64,000 nt of DNA. Origin: Coxiellaceae bacterium (lineage in GTDB: Bacteria; Pseudomonadota; Gammaproteobacteria; Coxiellales; Coxiellaceae). The position numbers were made by a program, and so were the translations under genes. The stretch spans positions 1 to 64,000 of the forward strand of contig JARGNX010000008.1 in assembly GCA_029210045.1 (NCBI GenBank), written 5' to 3'. The notes under the pieces are model-generated. The model was not told where the DNA came from and did not search any database. It saw only the letters and a program-made list of their open reading frames with translations. This document shows, piece after piece, positions 43,285 through 52,418 of the stretch (position 1 is the first letter of the stretch; every line of letters starts with the position of its first letter).

Positions 43285-44466
43285 TTAACAAACGTTGCCA
43301 GCAGCAAATCCTGAAGCCCAGGCCCATTGGAAATTGTAACCACCTAACCAGCCGCTAACGTCTAAAACTTCACCAATAAAATACAAGCCGGGTACTTGTT
43401 TGGCTTCAAATGTTTTGGATGATACCGCATCGCAATCAACACCACCTAAGGTGACTTCGGCGGTGCGATAGCCTTCGGTGCCGTTGGGTTTAATTTGCCA
43501 TTGCTGAAATTGATCGGCAATAGCTTGAAACTGTTTATGAGAAAAACTGTGCAGTGCAGTATTGGCTTCGGTGTCATCAAGCCATATGGCAACAAGGCTT
43601 TTAGGTAGCCATTGATGTAGGCAATTTTTCAGTAATAGCTTAGGCTGTTGGCTTTGTTTTGTTTTCAATTGTTCAAATAAATTTACATCGGGTAATAGCT
43701 TAATGGTTATTGCTTCACCTGGTTGCCAATACGAAGAAATTTGTAACATCGCCGGTCCACTTAAACCGCGATGAGTAAATAGCATATTTTCGCGGAAGTT
43801 GTGGTGGTTGCAGCTGGCAATGCAGTCGACTGATACGCCTGATAGTGATTCGAACCTTTGTTTATCATGATCGTGTAACGTAAAGGGCACCAAGCCTGCA
43901 CGTGTTGGCCATACCTTGATGCCAAATTGTTCTGCTACTTTATATCCATAGGGGCTAGCACCGAGTGTAGGAATCGATAAGCCACCCGTGGCGATCACTA
44001 ATGATTTGCAGCAGTATTTGCCATGGTTGCTGTCTAATATAAAACCTTCACTGGGTTTTTTACTGATCGTAGTGACATTGGTTTTTAATTGAATGGACGC
44101 ATTCACTTGTTCGCAGGCTGTTAATAGCATTTGCAAAATGTCTTTGGACTTATTATCACAAAATAATTGACCCAGTGTTTTCTCGTGAAAGGGGATTCCA
44201 GTGTTTTTTACCCAATCAATAAAATGCCACGGTGTATATCGGCTTAAGGCGGATTTACAAAAATGTGGGTTGTTTGAGATAAAATTGTCATCACTGACAT
44301 TCATATTGGTGAAGTTACAGCGCCCACCACCAGACATCAGGATTTTTTTGCCCGGTTTGTTGGCACTATCAAGCACCAGCACGTGCTTGCCGCGTTTGGC
44401 TGCCTCAATAGCGCACATCAAGCCAGCAGCACCTGCTCCAATAACAATGACATCATATTCTTTCAT
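43285..44466 (-). CDS. HI0933-family flavoprotein (putative FAD-dependent oxidoreductase)
   Basis: The ATG at 44466 is chosen because MKEYDVIVIGAGAAGLMCAI begins the family's N-terminus; in-frame codons upstream would add 12 residues. The 393-residue protein has the FAD-binding GAGAAGLM, the GGGRCNFTN motif near residue 46 and the C-terminal GLYFIGEVLDVSGWLGGYNFQWAWASG signature of the HI0933/YhiN family. The reaction of this family is not established. It has no operon partner; the acid phosphatase is on the same strand 135 bp downstream. Confidence 0.93.
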   Translation of the reverse strand: MKEYDVIVIGAGAAGLMCAIEAAKRGKHVLVLDSANKPGKKILMSGGGRCNFTNMNVSDDNFISNNPHFCKSALSRYTPWHFIDWVKNTGIPFHEKTLGQLFCDNKSKDILQMLLTACEQVNASIQLKTNVTTISKKPSEGFILDSNHGKYCCKSLVIATGGLSIPTLGASPYGYKVAEQFGIKVWPTRAGLVPFTLHDHDKQRFESLSGVSVDCIASCNHHNFRENMLFTHRGLSGPAMLQISSYWQPGEAITIKLLPDVNLFEQLKTKQSQQPKLLLKNCLHQWLPKSLVAIWLDDTEANTALHSFSHKQFQAIADQFQQWQIKPNGTEGYRTAEVTLGGVDCDAVSSKTFEAKQVPGLYFIGEVLDVSGWLGGYNFQWAWASGFAAGNVC

Positions 44467-44545
44467 GGCGGCATTATATAGGCTGCACAAGTTTAAAGCC
44501 ATGTTTGCTGCGTGTCATCCCGGCCACTGCCTTGTCATCAACTAT

Positions 44546-44660
44546 GTCATTGCGAGGAGTTTACGACGAAGCAATCTGCCCGCCGGATCCTTAGATTGCC
44601 GCGCCACTGCGTGGCTCGCAATGACGAGTGTTGTCATCCCGGCCTCCGAGCCGGGATCCA
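44546..44660. repeat. Family B plus family A repeat cluster
   Basis: 44546-44625 is a family B element (GTCATTGCGAGGAGTTTACG ... GGCTCGCAATGAC), folding into a long imperfect hairpin with internal GAAGCAATCT/AGATTGC pairing. 44632-44660 is a family A palindrome (TGTCATCCCGGCCTCCGAGC then CGGGATCCA), and a fragment of A also occurs at 44513-44525. The 390-bp gap 44503-44895 contains only these, a DnaA-box repeat and AT-rich sequence. Confidence 0.8.
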
Positions 44661-44715
44661 TTTGTTAACTGTTGAACAGTATTGTAACCTAATGAATAAC
44701 AAGGATTAAAGCAGT

Positions 44716-44762
44716 TACTACAGAACTCCTACACAGATTTATCCACAGAAACTGTGGGTAAT
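44716..44762. promoter_or_regulatory. Repeat with paired inverted DnaA boxes, copy 2
   Basis: TTATCCACA (44739-44747) and TGTGGGTAA (44753-44761) are inverted across GAAAC, in a 47-bp sequence almost identical to copy 3 at 45654-45700. About 130 bp of AT-rich sequence follow before the next start codon. The second box (TTACCCACA) has one base different from TTATCCACA. Confidence 0.65.
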
Positions 44763-44895
44763 TCTCTATCAAATAATTAATAACATGCAAATAAGTAATG
44801 AATATATGTAAAATATCACCAATTGTTTTAAGGTAAGCTCTTTGTTAGTATGCCTGCCATAAATTTCCGCTAACAATATAAGAGGTAAGTGCGTT

Positions 44896-45582
44896 ATGAG
44901 TATTGAAGGATTGTCTGATGAGGATAAAAAAAACCGTTCTCATGCTAGGTGTTATGCCGTACTCGCTGTTATTGGTTTAGGGGCGGCGATTGGATTCCTC
45001 AGTCAATTTGGAGTCTGTATGGATAAATATGACTACCCTTTTGGTGGTGGTAAGAACTGGCGTGATGCATGGTTAATTCAAAATGACAGAGGTAGCGATA
45101 TACTCCAAATCACAGCAAGTAAAACACCTCTTTCAAGTTTTGTGCAAAAATACATTGAGAAAATATCAGCGAAGTTTCCTGACGTGAGTATCGTCCGTGC
45201 TGCTGGCACCGTGAACCCACTGGATCGATTGCCGAGAAAGGCAGTTGGTGATATCTGGTTTAACGCATGTCAGTATGTGGAGTTTATTGTGCAAGGCCGC
45301 GCAACCAATCACCCCGGACTTAAGCAGTATGTCACCGAGGCCTTTGCTGAAGCTAAAAATGAAATGCCGCTTGCTAATGGAGGGATGGCGTCAATATTCT
45401 ATTTTTTGTTCGGTGTTGTGTCGCTAGCTGCGGCAGCTGGCGCTACGTATGCTGCCTGTAGCAATGCAGATAAGTTGCGGGGTGGTTGTCGATCATTGTT
45501 GTTTGGAAAGGGGGTTCGCGTTGTGCCTGATATCGCAGTAGTGCCCCATGCGGAGCAATCAACGCCGCGAATAGCCGTATAG
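44896..45582 (+). CDS. Two-transmembrane-segment protein of unknown function
   Basis: The 228-residue protein has a hydrophilic N-terminus, a membrane segment (residues about 20-40, CYAVLAVIGLGAAIGFLSQF), a soluble domain of about 110 residues with DiLQITASKTPLSSF-like sequence, a second segment (residues about 160-185, SIFYFLFGVVSLAAAAGATY) and a short basic tail. I recognise no family. The soluble middle is predicted to lie on the outer side if both ends are cytoplasmic. The gene is bracketed by two nearly identical 47-bp direct repeats (44716-44762, 45654-45700) and stands alone. AGAGG lies 9 bases before the ATG. Confidence 0.7.
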   Translation: MSIEGLSDEDKKNRSHARCYAVLAVIGLGAAIGFLSQFGVCMDKYDYPFGGGKNWRDAWLIQNDRGSDILQITASKTPLSSFVQKYIEKISAKFPDVSIVRAAGTVNPLDRLPRKAVGDIWFNACQYVEFIVQGRATNHPGLKQYVTEAFAEAKNEMPLANGGMASIFYFLFGVVSLAAAAGATYAACSNADKLRGGCRSLLFGKGVRVVPDIAVVPHAEQSTPRIAV

Positions 45583-45653
45583 CGTTATTTGATATTCAGT
45601 TGTTAAATGCTGAACAATTTCGTAATGTATTGTTAATATTGAATAAATTTACA

Positions 45654-45700
45654 TACTACATAACTCCTGCACAGTTTTATCCACAGAAAATGTGGGTAAT
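45654..45700. promoter_or_regulatory. Repeat with paired inverted DnaA boxes, copy 3
   Basis: TTATCCACA (45677-45685) and TGTGGGTAA (45691-45699) are inverted across GAAAA. The copy lies 70 bp before the glnS start; a TATAAT at 45731-45736 follows it and is likely the glnS -10 element, so bound DnaA would sit just upstream of the glnS promoter. Confidence 0.65.
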
Positions 45701-45769
45701 CCAATCCTGGCCAGCAGCAACTTATCATCATATAATGTCCGGCCTAATTGAATTGATTGGAAAACCACC

Positions 45770-47431
45770 ATGACGGCAGAGACCACTAGCCCAACAGCGC
45801 ATTTTATTGAAAAAATCATTAGTGAGGATTTAGCCCAGGGTAAACATGACGCGGTGCTAACGCGTTTCCCACCGGAGCCGAATGGTTATTTGCACGTGGG
45901 CCATGTGAAGTCGATTTGCTTGAATTTTGGTGTTGCTAAAGACTTTGATGGCGCTTGTAATCTGCGCTTTGATGATACTAATCCTGAAAAAGAAGAACAA
46001 AAATACGTCGATGCTATGCAAGATGATATTCAGTGGTTAGGTTTTGAGTGGCAACAACCGATTCATCATGCCTCGGATTACTTTCAGCGTTTATACGAAG
46101 GCGCGGTTGAATTGATCAAAAAAGGCAAGGCTTATGTCTGTGATCTTAATGCGGAACAAACACGTGAATACCGTGGCACATTAAAGCAAGCAGGCAAAGA
46201 CAGCCCGTATCGTGAGCGTACTGTTGAAGAAAACTTGGCTTTGTTTGAAAGCATGAAGGCAGGCGAATGCGAAGAGGGTAGTCATGTGTTGCGCGCCAAG
46301 ATTGATATGTCGTCAGGCAATATGAATATGCGTGATCCGGTGATTTACCGTATACGTCATTTGTCACATCAACGCACTGGCGATACTTGGTGTATTTATC
46401 CCATGTATGACTATACGCATTGTATGTCTGATGCGATCGAAGCCATTACTCACTCTTTATGCACGTTGGAGTTTCAAGATCATCGCCCTTTATATGAATG
46501 GTTTCTTGAACAGCTGGATATGCCGGCGCGACCACAGCAGATTGAATTTTCACGTTTGAATGTATCGCATACCATTACCAGTAAACGTAAGCTACGCCAA
46601 TTGGTGGATGAGGGTATTGTTGATGGTTGGGATGATCCGCGTATGTCGACATTGATTGGTATGCGTCGTCGTGGTTACCCAGCGGCTGCATTGCGTAACT
46701 TTTGTGATCGGGTAGGCATTTCAAAAAGTGATTCAGTGATTGATTTGGGGGTGATGGAAGAATGTGTGCGTGATGAGTTAAACCGCACAGCGCCGCGTGT
46801 TATGGCGGTATTGGATCCGATTAAGGTGGTGATTACTAATTATCCTGAAGATAAAACGGAAATGGTAACCGCACCGAATCACCCGCAAGATGAATCCATG
46901 GGTACACGCGAATTACCATTTAGTCGCACCTTATATATAGAGCGTGATGATTTTATGGAAGTGGCGCCGAATAAGAAATTTAAGCGTTTAGCGATTGGTA
47001 AGGAAGTGCGATTACGTAATGCTTATGTGATTTGTGGCGACAAAATGATTACCGATGCAGATGGTAACGTGATTGAAGTGCATTGCACTTATGATGCGGA
47101 TACTTTAGGTAAAAACCCTGAGGATGGGCGCAAAGTAAAAGGTGTGATTCATTGGGTCTCAGCGGAACAGGCATTGCCGGCAGAGGTGCGTTTATATGAT
47201 CGCCTATTTACCGTTGAGAATCCCGCGGCACAAGACGACTTTACGCAGCATATTAATCCTGATTCCTATAAGCAGCTGACTAACTGTTGGTTAGAGCCGA
47301 GTGTAAAGCAGGCGAAAGCGGGTGACACCTTTCAGTTTGAGCGCACTGGTTATTTTGTAATCGATTTAGACGGCACAGCAGATCAGCTAGTGTTGAATCG
47401 CGTAGTTAGCTTACGCGATTCATGGTCTTAG
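45770..47431 (+). CDS. glnS: Glutamine--tRNA ligase
   Basis: The 553-residue class I synthetase (E. coli 554) has the HIGH-type motif [15 protein letters not shown] near residue 34 and the KMSKS-type motif TITSKRKL near 268, with [17 protein letters not shown] between, and the beta-barrel anticodon domain at the C-terminus. It charges tRNA-Gln. In E. coli it is not part of the fab operon; here it lies between fabG and acpP on the same strand. A paired DnaA-box repeat and a TATAAT precede it. Confidence 0.97.
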   Translation: MTAETTSPTAHFIEKIISEDLAQGKHDAVLTRFPPEPNGYLHVGHVKSICLNFGVAKDFDGACNLRFDDTNPEKEEQKYVDAMQDDIQWLGFEWQQPIHHASDYFQRLYEGAVELIKKGKAYVCDLNAEQTREYRGTLKQAGKDSPYRERTVEENLALFESMKAGECEEGSHVLRAKIDMSSGNMNMRDPVIYRIRHLSHQRTGDTWCIYPMYDYTHCMSDAIEAITHSLCTLEFQDHRPLYEWFLEQLDMPARPQQIEFSRLNVSHTITSKRKLRQLVDEGIVDGWDDPRMSTLIGMRRRGYPAAALRNFCDRVGISKSDSVIDLGVMEECVRDELNRTAPRVMAVLDPIKVVITNYPEDKTEMVTAPNHPQDESMGTRELPFSRTLYIERDDFMEVAPNKKFKRLAIGKEVRLRNAYVICGDKMITDADGNVIEVHCTYDADTLGKNPEDGRKVKGVIHWVSAEQALPAEVRLYDRLFTVENPAAQDDFTQHINPDSYKQLTNCWLEPSVKQAKAGDTFQFERTGYFVIDLDGTADQLVLNRVVSLRDSWS

Positions 47432-47432
47432 A

Positions 47433-47837
47433 TTATCTCTGTTTTTTAGATTGAAAGTCTTCAGGTTTTAAGTGGTGCTCTTCAACAACATCAGCATCAT
47501 GCGCATAGGCCATGGATCGTAAGCCTGAGGCCGTAAAGAAAAGTCCAATGCCAAGATTCACTAGGTCGGCCGTGGCAGGGCTGGGTCCTGCGAGATTATA
47601 GATACTGCTGAGATTGGCGATACTGCCGATAAGAGCCGCAGCTGCGCCAATGATGAGTGTGGCGGTATGGTTGTATAGTTCTTTGGGGGCACTTGCGTCG
47701 GGGCGATCTTTGCTTTCCGTGATGTGTTGCAGCTTAAACAAACTAGTGGAATCGGTTGCTGCACTTTTTAGTGTTTTAGCCCGAGCTCTAGTTTCTGCTC
47801 TTTTTTTTGCTTTGGCTTTTTTGTTTCTTCCGCTCAT
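47433..47837 (-). CDS. Small membrane protein with basic N-terminus, unknown
   Basis: The 134-residue protein starts with a strongly basic Lys/Arg/Ala region (MSGRNKKAKAKKRAETRARA), then an acidic linker and two hydrophobic segments (ATLIIGAAAALIGSIANLSS near residue 60-80, LGIGLFFTASGLRSMAYA near 95-112), ending in a charged tail. No family recognised. It is convergent with glnS, 1 base apart, and starts about 220 bp from acpP on the opposite strand. The codon choice and hydrophobic pattern support a real gene, but function is unknown. Confidence 0.6.
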   Translation of the reverse strand: MSGRNKKAKAKKRAETRARAKTLKSAATDSTSLFKLQHITESKDRPDASAPKELYNHTATLIIGAAAALIGSIANLSSIYNLAGPSPATADLVNLGIGLFFTASGLRSMAYAHDADVVEEHHLKPEDFQSKKQR

Positions 47838-47917
47838 CGTTAAATCCTATTTCAGCTTTTATTAATTACGAAACGTACAATAACACTAGATTGGATAATA
47901 ATCAAGCACAATTGTGT

Positions 47918-47980
47918 GGGGTCAAGTCTTGAATTATAAGGTCTACAAACTTCAGACCTTATAATTCAAGACTGGACCCC
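47918..47980. repeat. Near-perfect 27-bp inverted repeat upstream of acpP
   Basis: Arms 47918-47944 and 47954-47980 begin GGGGTC and end GACCCC; they are complementary except for one position, around a 9-base loop. It lies 81 bp before the acpP start. GGGGTCxAGTCTTG-type ends resemble, from memory, the palindromes mobilised by REP-associated Y1 transposases, but no such transposase is in the window. In RNA it would be a very stable stem upstream of an essential gene. Confidence 0.85.
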
Positions 47981-48060
47981 AAAAAATAATTTGGTGATTG
48001 GGCCGTTCTACTATAAAATAGCGTTTCAATCGAGTGTTCGAATTAACAAAGGATAGAAAT

Positions 48061-48303
48061 ATGTCAGCTAATGTTGAAGATCGCGTCAAAAAGATCGTTG
48101 TAGAACAATTGGGCGTGAAAGAAGATGAAGTAAAAAATGAGTCTTCTTTTGTTGACGATTTAGGTGCGGATTCGCTGGATACAGTTGAATTAGTGATGGC
48201 TTTAGAAGAAGAATTTGAAATTGAAATTCCTGATGAAGAAGCTGAAAAAATCACTACTATTCAACAGGCTATCGATTATATCGAATCAAACGCTGCTGAG
48301 TAG
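48061..48303 (+). CDS. acpP: Acyl carrier protein
   Basis: The 80-residue acidic protein starts [20 protein letters not shown] and contains the phosphopantetheine attachment motif [17 protein letters not shown] (Ser in DSL). The ATG at 48061 is preceded by AAAGGAT; a GTG upstream in frame is not needed. It carries acyl chains in fatty acid synthesis. It is separated from fabG by about 6.1 kb and followed by fabF after 3 bases. Confidence 0.98.
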   Translation: MSANVEDRVKKIVVEQLGVKEDEVKNESSFVDDLGADSLDTVELVMALEEEFEIEIPDEEAEKITTIQQAIDYIESNAAE

Positions 48304-48306
48304 CGT

Positions 48307-49551
48307 ATGACAAAGCGCCGCGTAGTTATAACAGGTTTGGGTGCCGTGACTCCACTAGGTAATGATGTGGAGTCGACTTGGCAAGCCATGTTGTCTGGTA
48401 AGAGCGGGGCTGCGCCCATTACGGAGCGTTTTGATAGCGAAGGTCTGAATACGACCTTTGCATCGATGATCAAAGATTTTGATCCTAGCCTGAGTTTAAC
48501 GCCAAAAGAGATTCGCAAAACTGATCTTTTCGTACAGTTCGGCGCTGAGGTGGCGCGTCAAGCGCTATCAGATTCAGGTTTAGAGATTACCGACGAAAAT
48601 TGCCATCGTTGCGGTACTTCGTTTGGTGCCGGCATTGGTGGTTTGCTGTGGATTGAGAATAATCACGATGCCATGGTGCAAAAAAGCCCAACGCGTGTAT
48701 CTCCATTCTTTATACCGGGTGCCATTATCAATATGTCTGCCGGTATCATTTCTATGAATAATAAGCTGAAGGGCCCAATCGTCTCAGCTGTGACTGCTTG
48801 TGCAACCGGTGTTCATAATATTGGTTTGGCTGCACGTATGATTGCTTACGGTGATGCGGATGTAATGCTAGCCGGCGGTGCTGAGGTGTTGAACTCCAAG
48901 TTAACCATGGCTGGCTTCGGTGCTTGCCGTGCTTTATCTAAGCGCAATGATGAGCCTACTAAAGCAAGTCGTCCTTGGGATAAAGACCGTGATGGTTTCG
49001 TTTGTGGTGAAGGTGCTGGGGCAGTGGTATTAGAAGAATACGAACATGCTAAAGCACGTGGTGCACATATTTATGCTGAACTCGCAGGTTTCGGTATGTC
49101 ATCCGATGCTTATCACATGACATTGCCTGACCCAGATGCTACAGGTGCCATTGCTTGTATGCGTACGGCGATTGAAGACGGCGGAATTACCACTGACCAA
49201 GTTGACTATGTTAATGCACATGGTACCTCGACAGGTGCTGGTGATGTGGCTGAAACAAAAGCCGTTAAAAAATTATTTGGCGAGCATGCCTATAAAATGC
49301 CAATGAGCTCGACCAAGTCGATGACAGGGCATACTTTAGGCGCTGCTGGTGCAATTGAAACAGTGGCGTGTGTTTTAGCATTGCGTGATCAAGTTGTTCC
49401 ACCTACGATTAACCTGGACAATCCGGATGAAGGTTGTGACTTGGATTATGTGCCACACACTAAGCGTGAAATGCCATTGGAGTATGTTTTAAATAACTCT
49501 TTTGGTTTTGGTGGTGCTAATGCGTGTTTATTGTTAAAGCGGTTGTCATAG
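48307..49551 (+). CDS. fabF: 3-oxoacyl-ACP synthase II
   Basis: The 414-residue condensing enzyme has active-site Cys in VTACATGVHN near residue 163, His in NAHGTSTGAGD near 304 and His in SMTGHTLGAAG near 341. It elongates acyl chains, favouring long and unsaturated products. It forms the acpP-fabF pair. In many relatives pabC and mltG follow; here no pabC is present and repeats lie before mltG. Confidence 0.97.
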   Translation: MTKRRVVITGLGAVTPLGNDVESTWQAMLSGKSGAAPITERFDSEGLNTTFASMIKDFDPSLSLTPKEIRKTDLFVQFGAEVARQALSDSGLEITDENCHRCGTSFGAGIGGLLWIENNHDAMVQKSPTRVSPFFIPGAIINMSAGIISMNNKLKGPIVSAVTACATGVHNIGLAARMIAYGDADVMLAGGAEVLNSKLTMAGFGACRALSKRNDEPTKASRPWDKDRDGFVCGEGAGAVVLEEYEHAKARGAHIYAELAGFGMSSDAYHMTLPDPDATGAIACMRTAIEDGGITTDQVDYVNAHGTSTGAGDVAETKAVKKLFGEHAYKMPMSSTKSMTGHTLGAAGAIETVACVLALRDQVVPPTINLDNPDEGCDLDYVPHTKREMPLEYVLNNSFGFGGANACLLLKRLS

Positions 49552-49571
49552 TGTTATTTTGACTTGGCACT

Positions 49572-49706
49572 GTCATTGCGAGGAGTTGTCCCGTTATTGC
49601 GAGGAGCTAGCGACGAAGCAATCCAAGCAATTATCATGAGATTGCCGCGCCACTGCGTGGCTCGCAATGACGATATAGTCATCCCGGACTTGATTCGGGA
49701 TCCAGA
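49572..49706. repeat. Family B (with duplicated head) and family A repeats
   Basis: 49572-49671 is a family B element in which the head GTCATTGCGAGGAG is followed by a second, slightly different head (GTTATTGCGAGGAGC) before the usual GACGAAGCAATCC ... CTCGCAATGAC tail. 49678-49706 is a family A palindrome (TCATCCCGGACTTGATTCGG then GATCC). Both lie in the 235-bp gap between fabF and mltG; nothing else is visible there. Confidence 0.8.
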
Positions 49707-49786
49707 GACCAAAATGCAGTGAAGAGTTTCCGGATAAATTGCTGCGCAATTTTTCGGGAAGACATGACAAAAACAGGGTTGTTTTT

Positions 49787-50779
49787 ATGAGCGTTCGCCG
49801 TATTTCCATTTGCTTAATGTTTGTTGTAGCTATTGCTGTAGTGTATTGGTTCGTCTATCTTGCCATGTTGCAGTCTTATGTGCGCCCCGTGACGGTAAAG
49901 GTCTATCGTGGTGATAGTTTACGTACTTTATCCCGCCGTTTAAAAATGCAAGGTTTGGAGCCGTATCCCATCGTGTTTGAATGGTATGGTCGTTTAATGG
50001 GTGATAGTCATTCATTAAAGCACGGCGAATACCAAGTTAATGTTAATGATACTGCGCGCGACTTATTAAATAAGATCGTTGATGGCGATGTGTTAATGCG
50101 CGAGTTTGTGATTATAGAGGGTTGGACTTATAAACAAGTAATGAGCGCATTGAGGGCTGATCCACATTTATTGCATTATCTGCGTCGCATGAAGACGCCT
50201 GAGTTAATGAAGAAATTAAAAGTGCCTCATGATTCATTAGAGGGTTTATTGTTTCCTGATACCTATGCCTATACTTGGGGCGATAGTGATATCGATTTGA
50301 TTAAGCGTGCGTATGATCGCATGCAAAAAGAGTTAACCGATCAATGGTCGCAGCGCGCGAAGAGTTTGCCTTATAAAGATGCCTATCAAGCATTGATCAT
50401 GGCATCGTTGATAGAGAAAGAAACAGCGGTTGAAAATGAACGCCGTGAAATTGCGGGTGTGTTGGTTAGGCGTTTAAATATACGTATGCGTTTACAGGTG
50501 GACCCAACGGTAGTGTATGGCATGAAAAAGCCATATGGTGCTAAAATTACGCGTAAAGATTTAAAAACACCGACGCCATATAATACTTACACCAATTACG
50601 GTTTGCCGCCAACACCGATTGATATGCCCGGTTTGCCATCGATCAATGCCGCGTTACATCCGGCTGAAGGTACGACCTTGTATTATGTGTCGAAAAACGA
50701 TGGCAGTCACAAATTTTCAGATACCTATGTTGAGCACAAGGAAGCCGTGGACCAGTGGCAAAGGCCGCCTAAGAGTTAA
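49787..50779 (+). CDS. mltG: Endolytic murein transglycosylase MltG (YceG)
   Basis: ATG at 49787 is chosen as it begins MSVRRISICLMFVVAIAVVY, a single N-terminal membrane anchor; in-frame codons upstream lie in repeat-derived sequence. The 330-residue protein has a LysM-like part (VKVYRGDSLRTLSRRLKMQ) and the YceG domain, including LEGLLFPDTYAYTWG, the catalytic ALIMASLIEKETAV segment and YNTYTNYGLPPTPIDMPGL. It cuts nascent peptidoglycan strands and sets glycan length. It is followed by tmk after 28 bp. Confidence 0.95.
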   Translation: MSVRRISICLMFVVAIAVVYWFVYLAMLQSYVRPVTVKVYRGDSLRTLSRRLKMQGLEPYPIVFEWYGRLMGDSHSLKHGEYQVNVNDTARDLLNKIVDGDVLMREFVIIEGWTYKQVMSALRADPHLLHYLRRMKTPELMKKLKVPHDSLEGLLFPDTYAYTWGDSDIDLIKRAYDRMQKELTDQWSQRAKSLPYKDAYQALIMASLIEKETAVENERREIAGVLVRRLNIRMRLQVDPTVVYGMKKPYGAKITRKDLKTPTPYNTYTNYGLPPTPIDMPGLPSINAALHPAEGTTLYYVSKNDGSHKFSDTYVEHKEAVDQWQRPPKS

Positions 50780-50807
50780 ATTAATTGTTCATATAAGAGA
50801 TAAAAAA

Positions 50808-51434
50808 ATGAGTGGGAACGCAACCAAGTTTATTACTATTGAAGGTGTAGAAGGCGCAGGAAAATCGACTGCAGTGAAAGTGATTTGTGATTACCTGACT
50901 AATAAAAAAGTGGATTACGTATTAACGCGTGAGCCGGGTGGTACTGAAATTGCTGAGTCGATTCGCACGATTTTATTAAATCCATTTGACGAAAAAATGT
51001 GTGCAGAGACTGAGTTACTATTAATGTTTGCGACACGTAAACAAAATATTGAACATGTTATTAAGCCCACATTAGCCGCTGGCAAGTGGGTGGTGTCTGA
51101 CCGATTTACTGATGCTAGCTTTGCATACCAAGGCGGTGGCCGACAAATAGATTTTGCGCATGTTGATTATTTGACTCAATGGATTCAGGGCGACGTTAAA
51201 CCTGATATGACAATCTTATTAGATTTGCCGGTCGAAGTGGGTTTGAAGCGCATTGAGGCGCGTGGTGAAAAAGACCGTATTGAGCGTGAGGGGGTGGAGT
51301 TCTTTCATCGCGTACGTGAAGCGTATTTACACTGTGCAGCACGTGAGCCTGAGCGATATCGTATTGTTGATGCTAACCAAACTGAGGATGAAGTAGCGGC
51401 TGATTTGCGACAAGTGCTGTCGAGCCTGCAGTAA
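50808..51434 (+). CDS. tmk: Thymidylate kinase
   Basis: ATG at 50808 gives a 208-residue protein starting MSGNATKFITIEGVEGAGKS with the P-loop EGAGKST; the long in-frame extension upstream lies inside mltG and is rejected. Motifs TREPGGT (DRX-type region), SDRFTDASFAYQGGGR and the LID region RIEAR/EREGVEFF follow. It phosphorylates dTMP. Its stop overlaps the start of the DMT transporter (TAATG). GAGATAA precedes the ATG. Confidence 0.96.
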   Translation: MSGNATKFITIEGVEGAGKSTAVKVICDYLTNKKVDYVLTREPGGTEIAESIRTILLNPFDEKMCAETELLLMFATRKQNIEHVIKPTLAAGKWVVSDRFTDASFAYQGGGRQIDFAHVDYLTQWIQGDVKPDMTILLDLPVEVGLKRIEARGEKDRIEREGVEFFHRVREAYLHCAAREPERYRIVDANQTEDEVAADLRQVLSSLQ

Positions 51435-52324
51435 TGGCGTATTTATTTCTGGTTTTAGCTCAGTTATCAGTTGGTGTAAATATTGTTGGATCTAAGTATT
51501 TACTGCATGATGTGAGTGTTACCTTTTTGTTGTTGGTGCGTTTTTGGGTGGCGGCACTGTGGCTTTTTATTATCTATTGGCTGCAACCAAAAAGTAGACG
51601 GCTTTCAAGTGCTCATCCAGAAAAATTTAACAAAACCGACTTTACTTATTTAATACTGCAGGCGTTGTGTGCGGGTGCGCTATTTAATCTCCTGTTATTG
51701 ACTGGCTTAAAGTATACCTCTGCTAGTGTCGCTGGGATTATAACCAGTGCGCTGCCAGCAATGATAACTATTTTTTCCGTCATTCTTTTGCGAGAACGAT
51801 TGACGCGCATGAGGGTGCTGTCTGTTGTTCTGGCGGTGTCGGGGTTGGTGATTATTAATTTACACGGCTTTCGTTTGGGGGGCGCATCGAATTTAAAGGG
51901 TAGCTTAATTGTGATTTTAGCTTTGCTACCGGAGTCATTGTACTACGTGCTATGTAAAATTCACTTAGTGCGCATGCCGCTTGTTTTATTGTCGGCTTGG
52001 ATTAATTTAATTAATGGTATTGTTGTATTACCTTTGTTGATTGTACACCCTGATGCCATGAATATTCATTTGTCAGTGTCATCATGGTGGGTGCTATTGG
52101 CGGTGACCATTTCTACGGCTGCATTTTATCTGTTTTGGTATATGGGGTGTCGCGGTGTGCAGGCTTCACTGGCTGGAATGTTTACTGCCATAATGCCAAT
52201 CTCAACGTTACTATTATCTTGGCTCTTCCTGAGTGAAGTTATTACCTTGTTGCAAGGAGTAGGGATGCTTCTCGTGATTGGATCAATCTTTCTGTATGCA
52301 AAGGGTAAAGATAAGCGTATTTAA
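51434..52324 (+). CDS. EamA/DMT-family transporter
   Basis: The 296-residue protein has about ten hydrophobic segments in two EamA repeats (SASVAGIITSALPAMITIFS in the first half, QASLAGMFTAIMPISTLLLS in the second). Members export amino acids or metabolites; the substrate is unknown. It is translationally coupled to tmk, because the ATG overlaps the tmk stop. It replaces what is holB in most relatives' gene order, so it is an insertion in the tmk-holB pair. Confidence 0.9.
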   Translation: MAYLFLVLAQLSVGVNIVGSKYLLHDVSVTFLLLVRFWVAALWLFIIYWLQPKSRRLSSAHPEKFNKTDFTYLILQALCAGALFNLLLLTGLKYTSASVAGIITSALPAMITIFSVILLRERLTRMRVLSVVLAVSGLVIINLHGFRLGGASNLKGSLIVILALLPESLYYVLCKIHLVRMPLVLLSAWINLINGIVVLPLLIVHPDAMNIHLSVSSWWVLLAVTISTAAFYLFWYMGCRGVQASLAGMFTAIMPISTLLLSWLFLSEVITLLQGVGMLLVIGSIFLYAKGKDKRI

Positions 52325-52418
52325 AAAAATCAAAAACTAATCAACCAGTTAGCACTTTTAAGACTCGGCTATACTTAGCTTATGTAACCATTTATATATC
52401 CATTGCGAGGGTGATTTA

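Noticed and set aside
44201..44709. Plus-strand frames across the flavoprotein start and the repeat cluster
   Set aside because: They read through family A and B repeats and antisense to a clear flavoprotein gene.
44716..44895. Chromosomal replication origin
   Set aside because: Only two DnaA-box-like sequences and an AT-rich stretch, without the box cluster or the dnaA/gidA/rpmH context expected for an origin.
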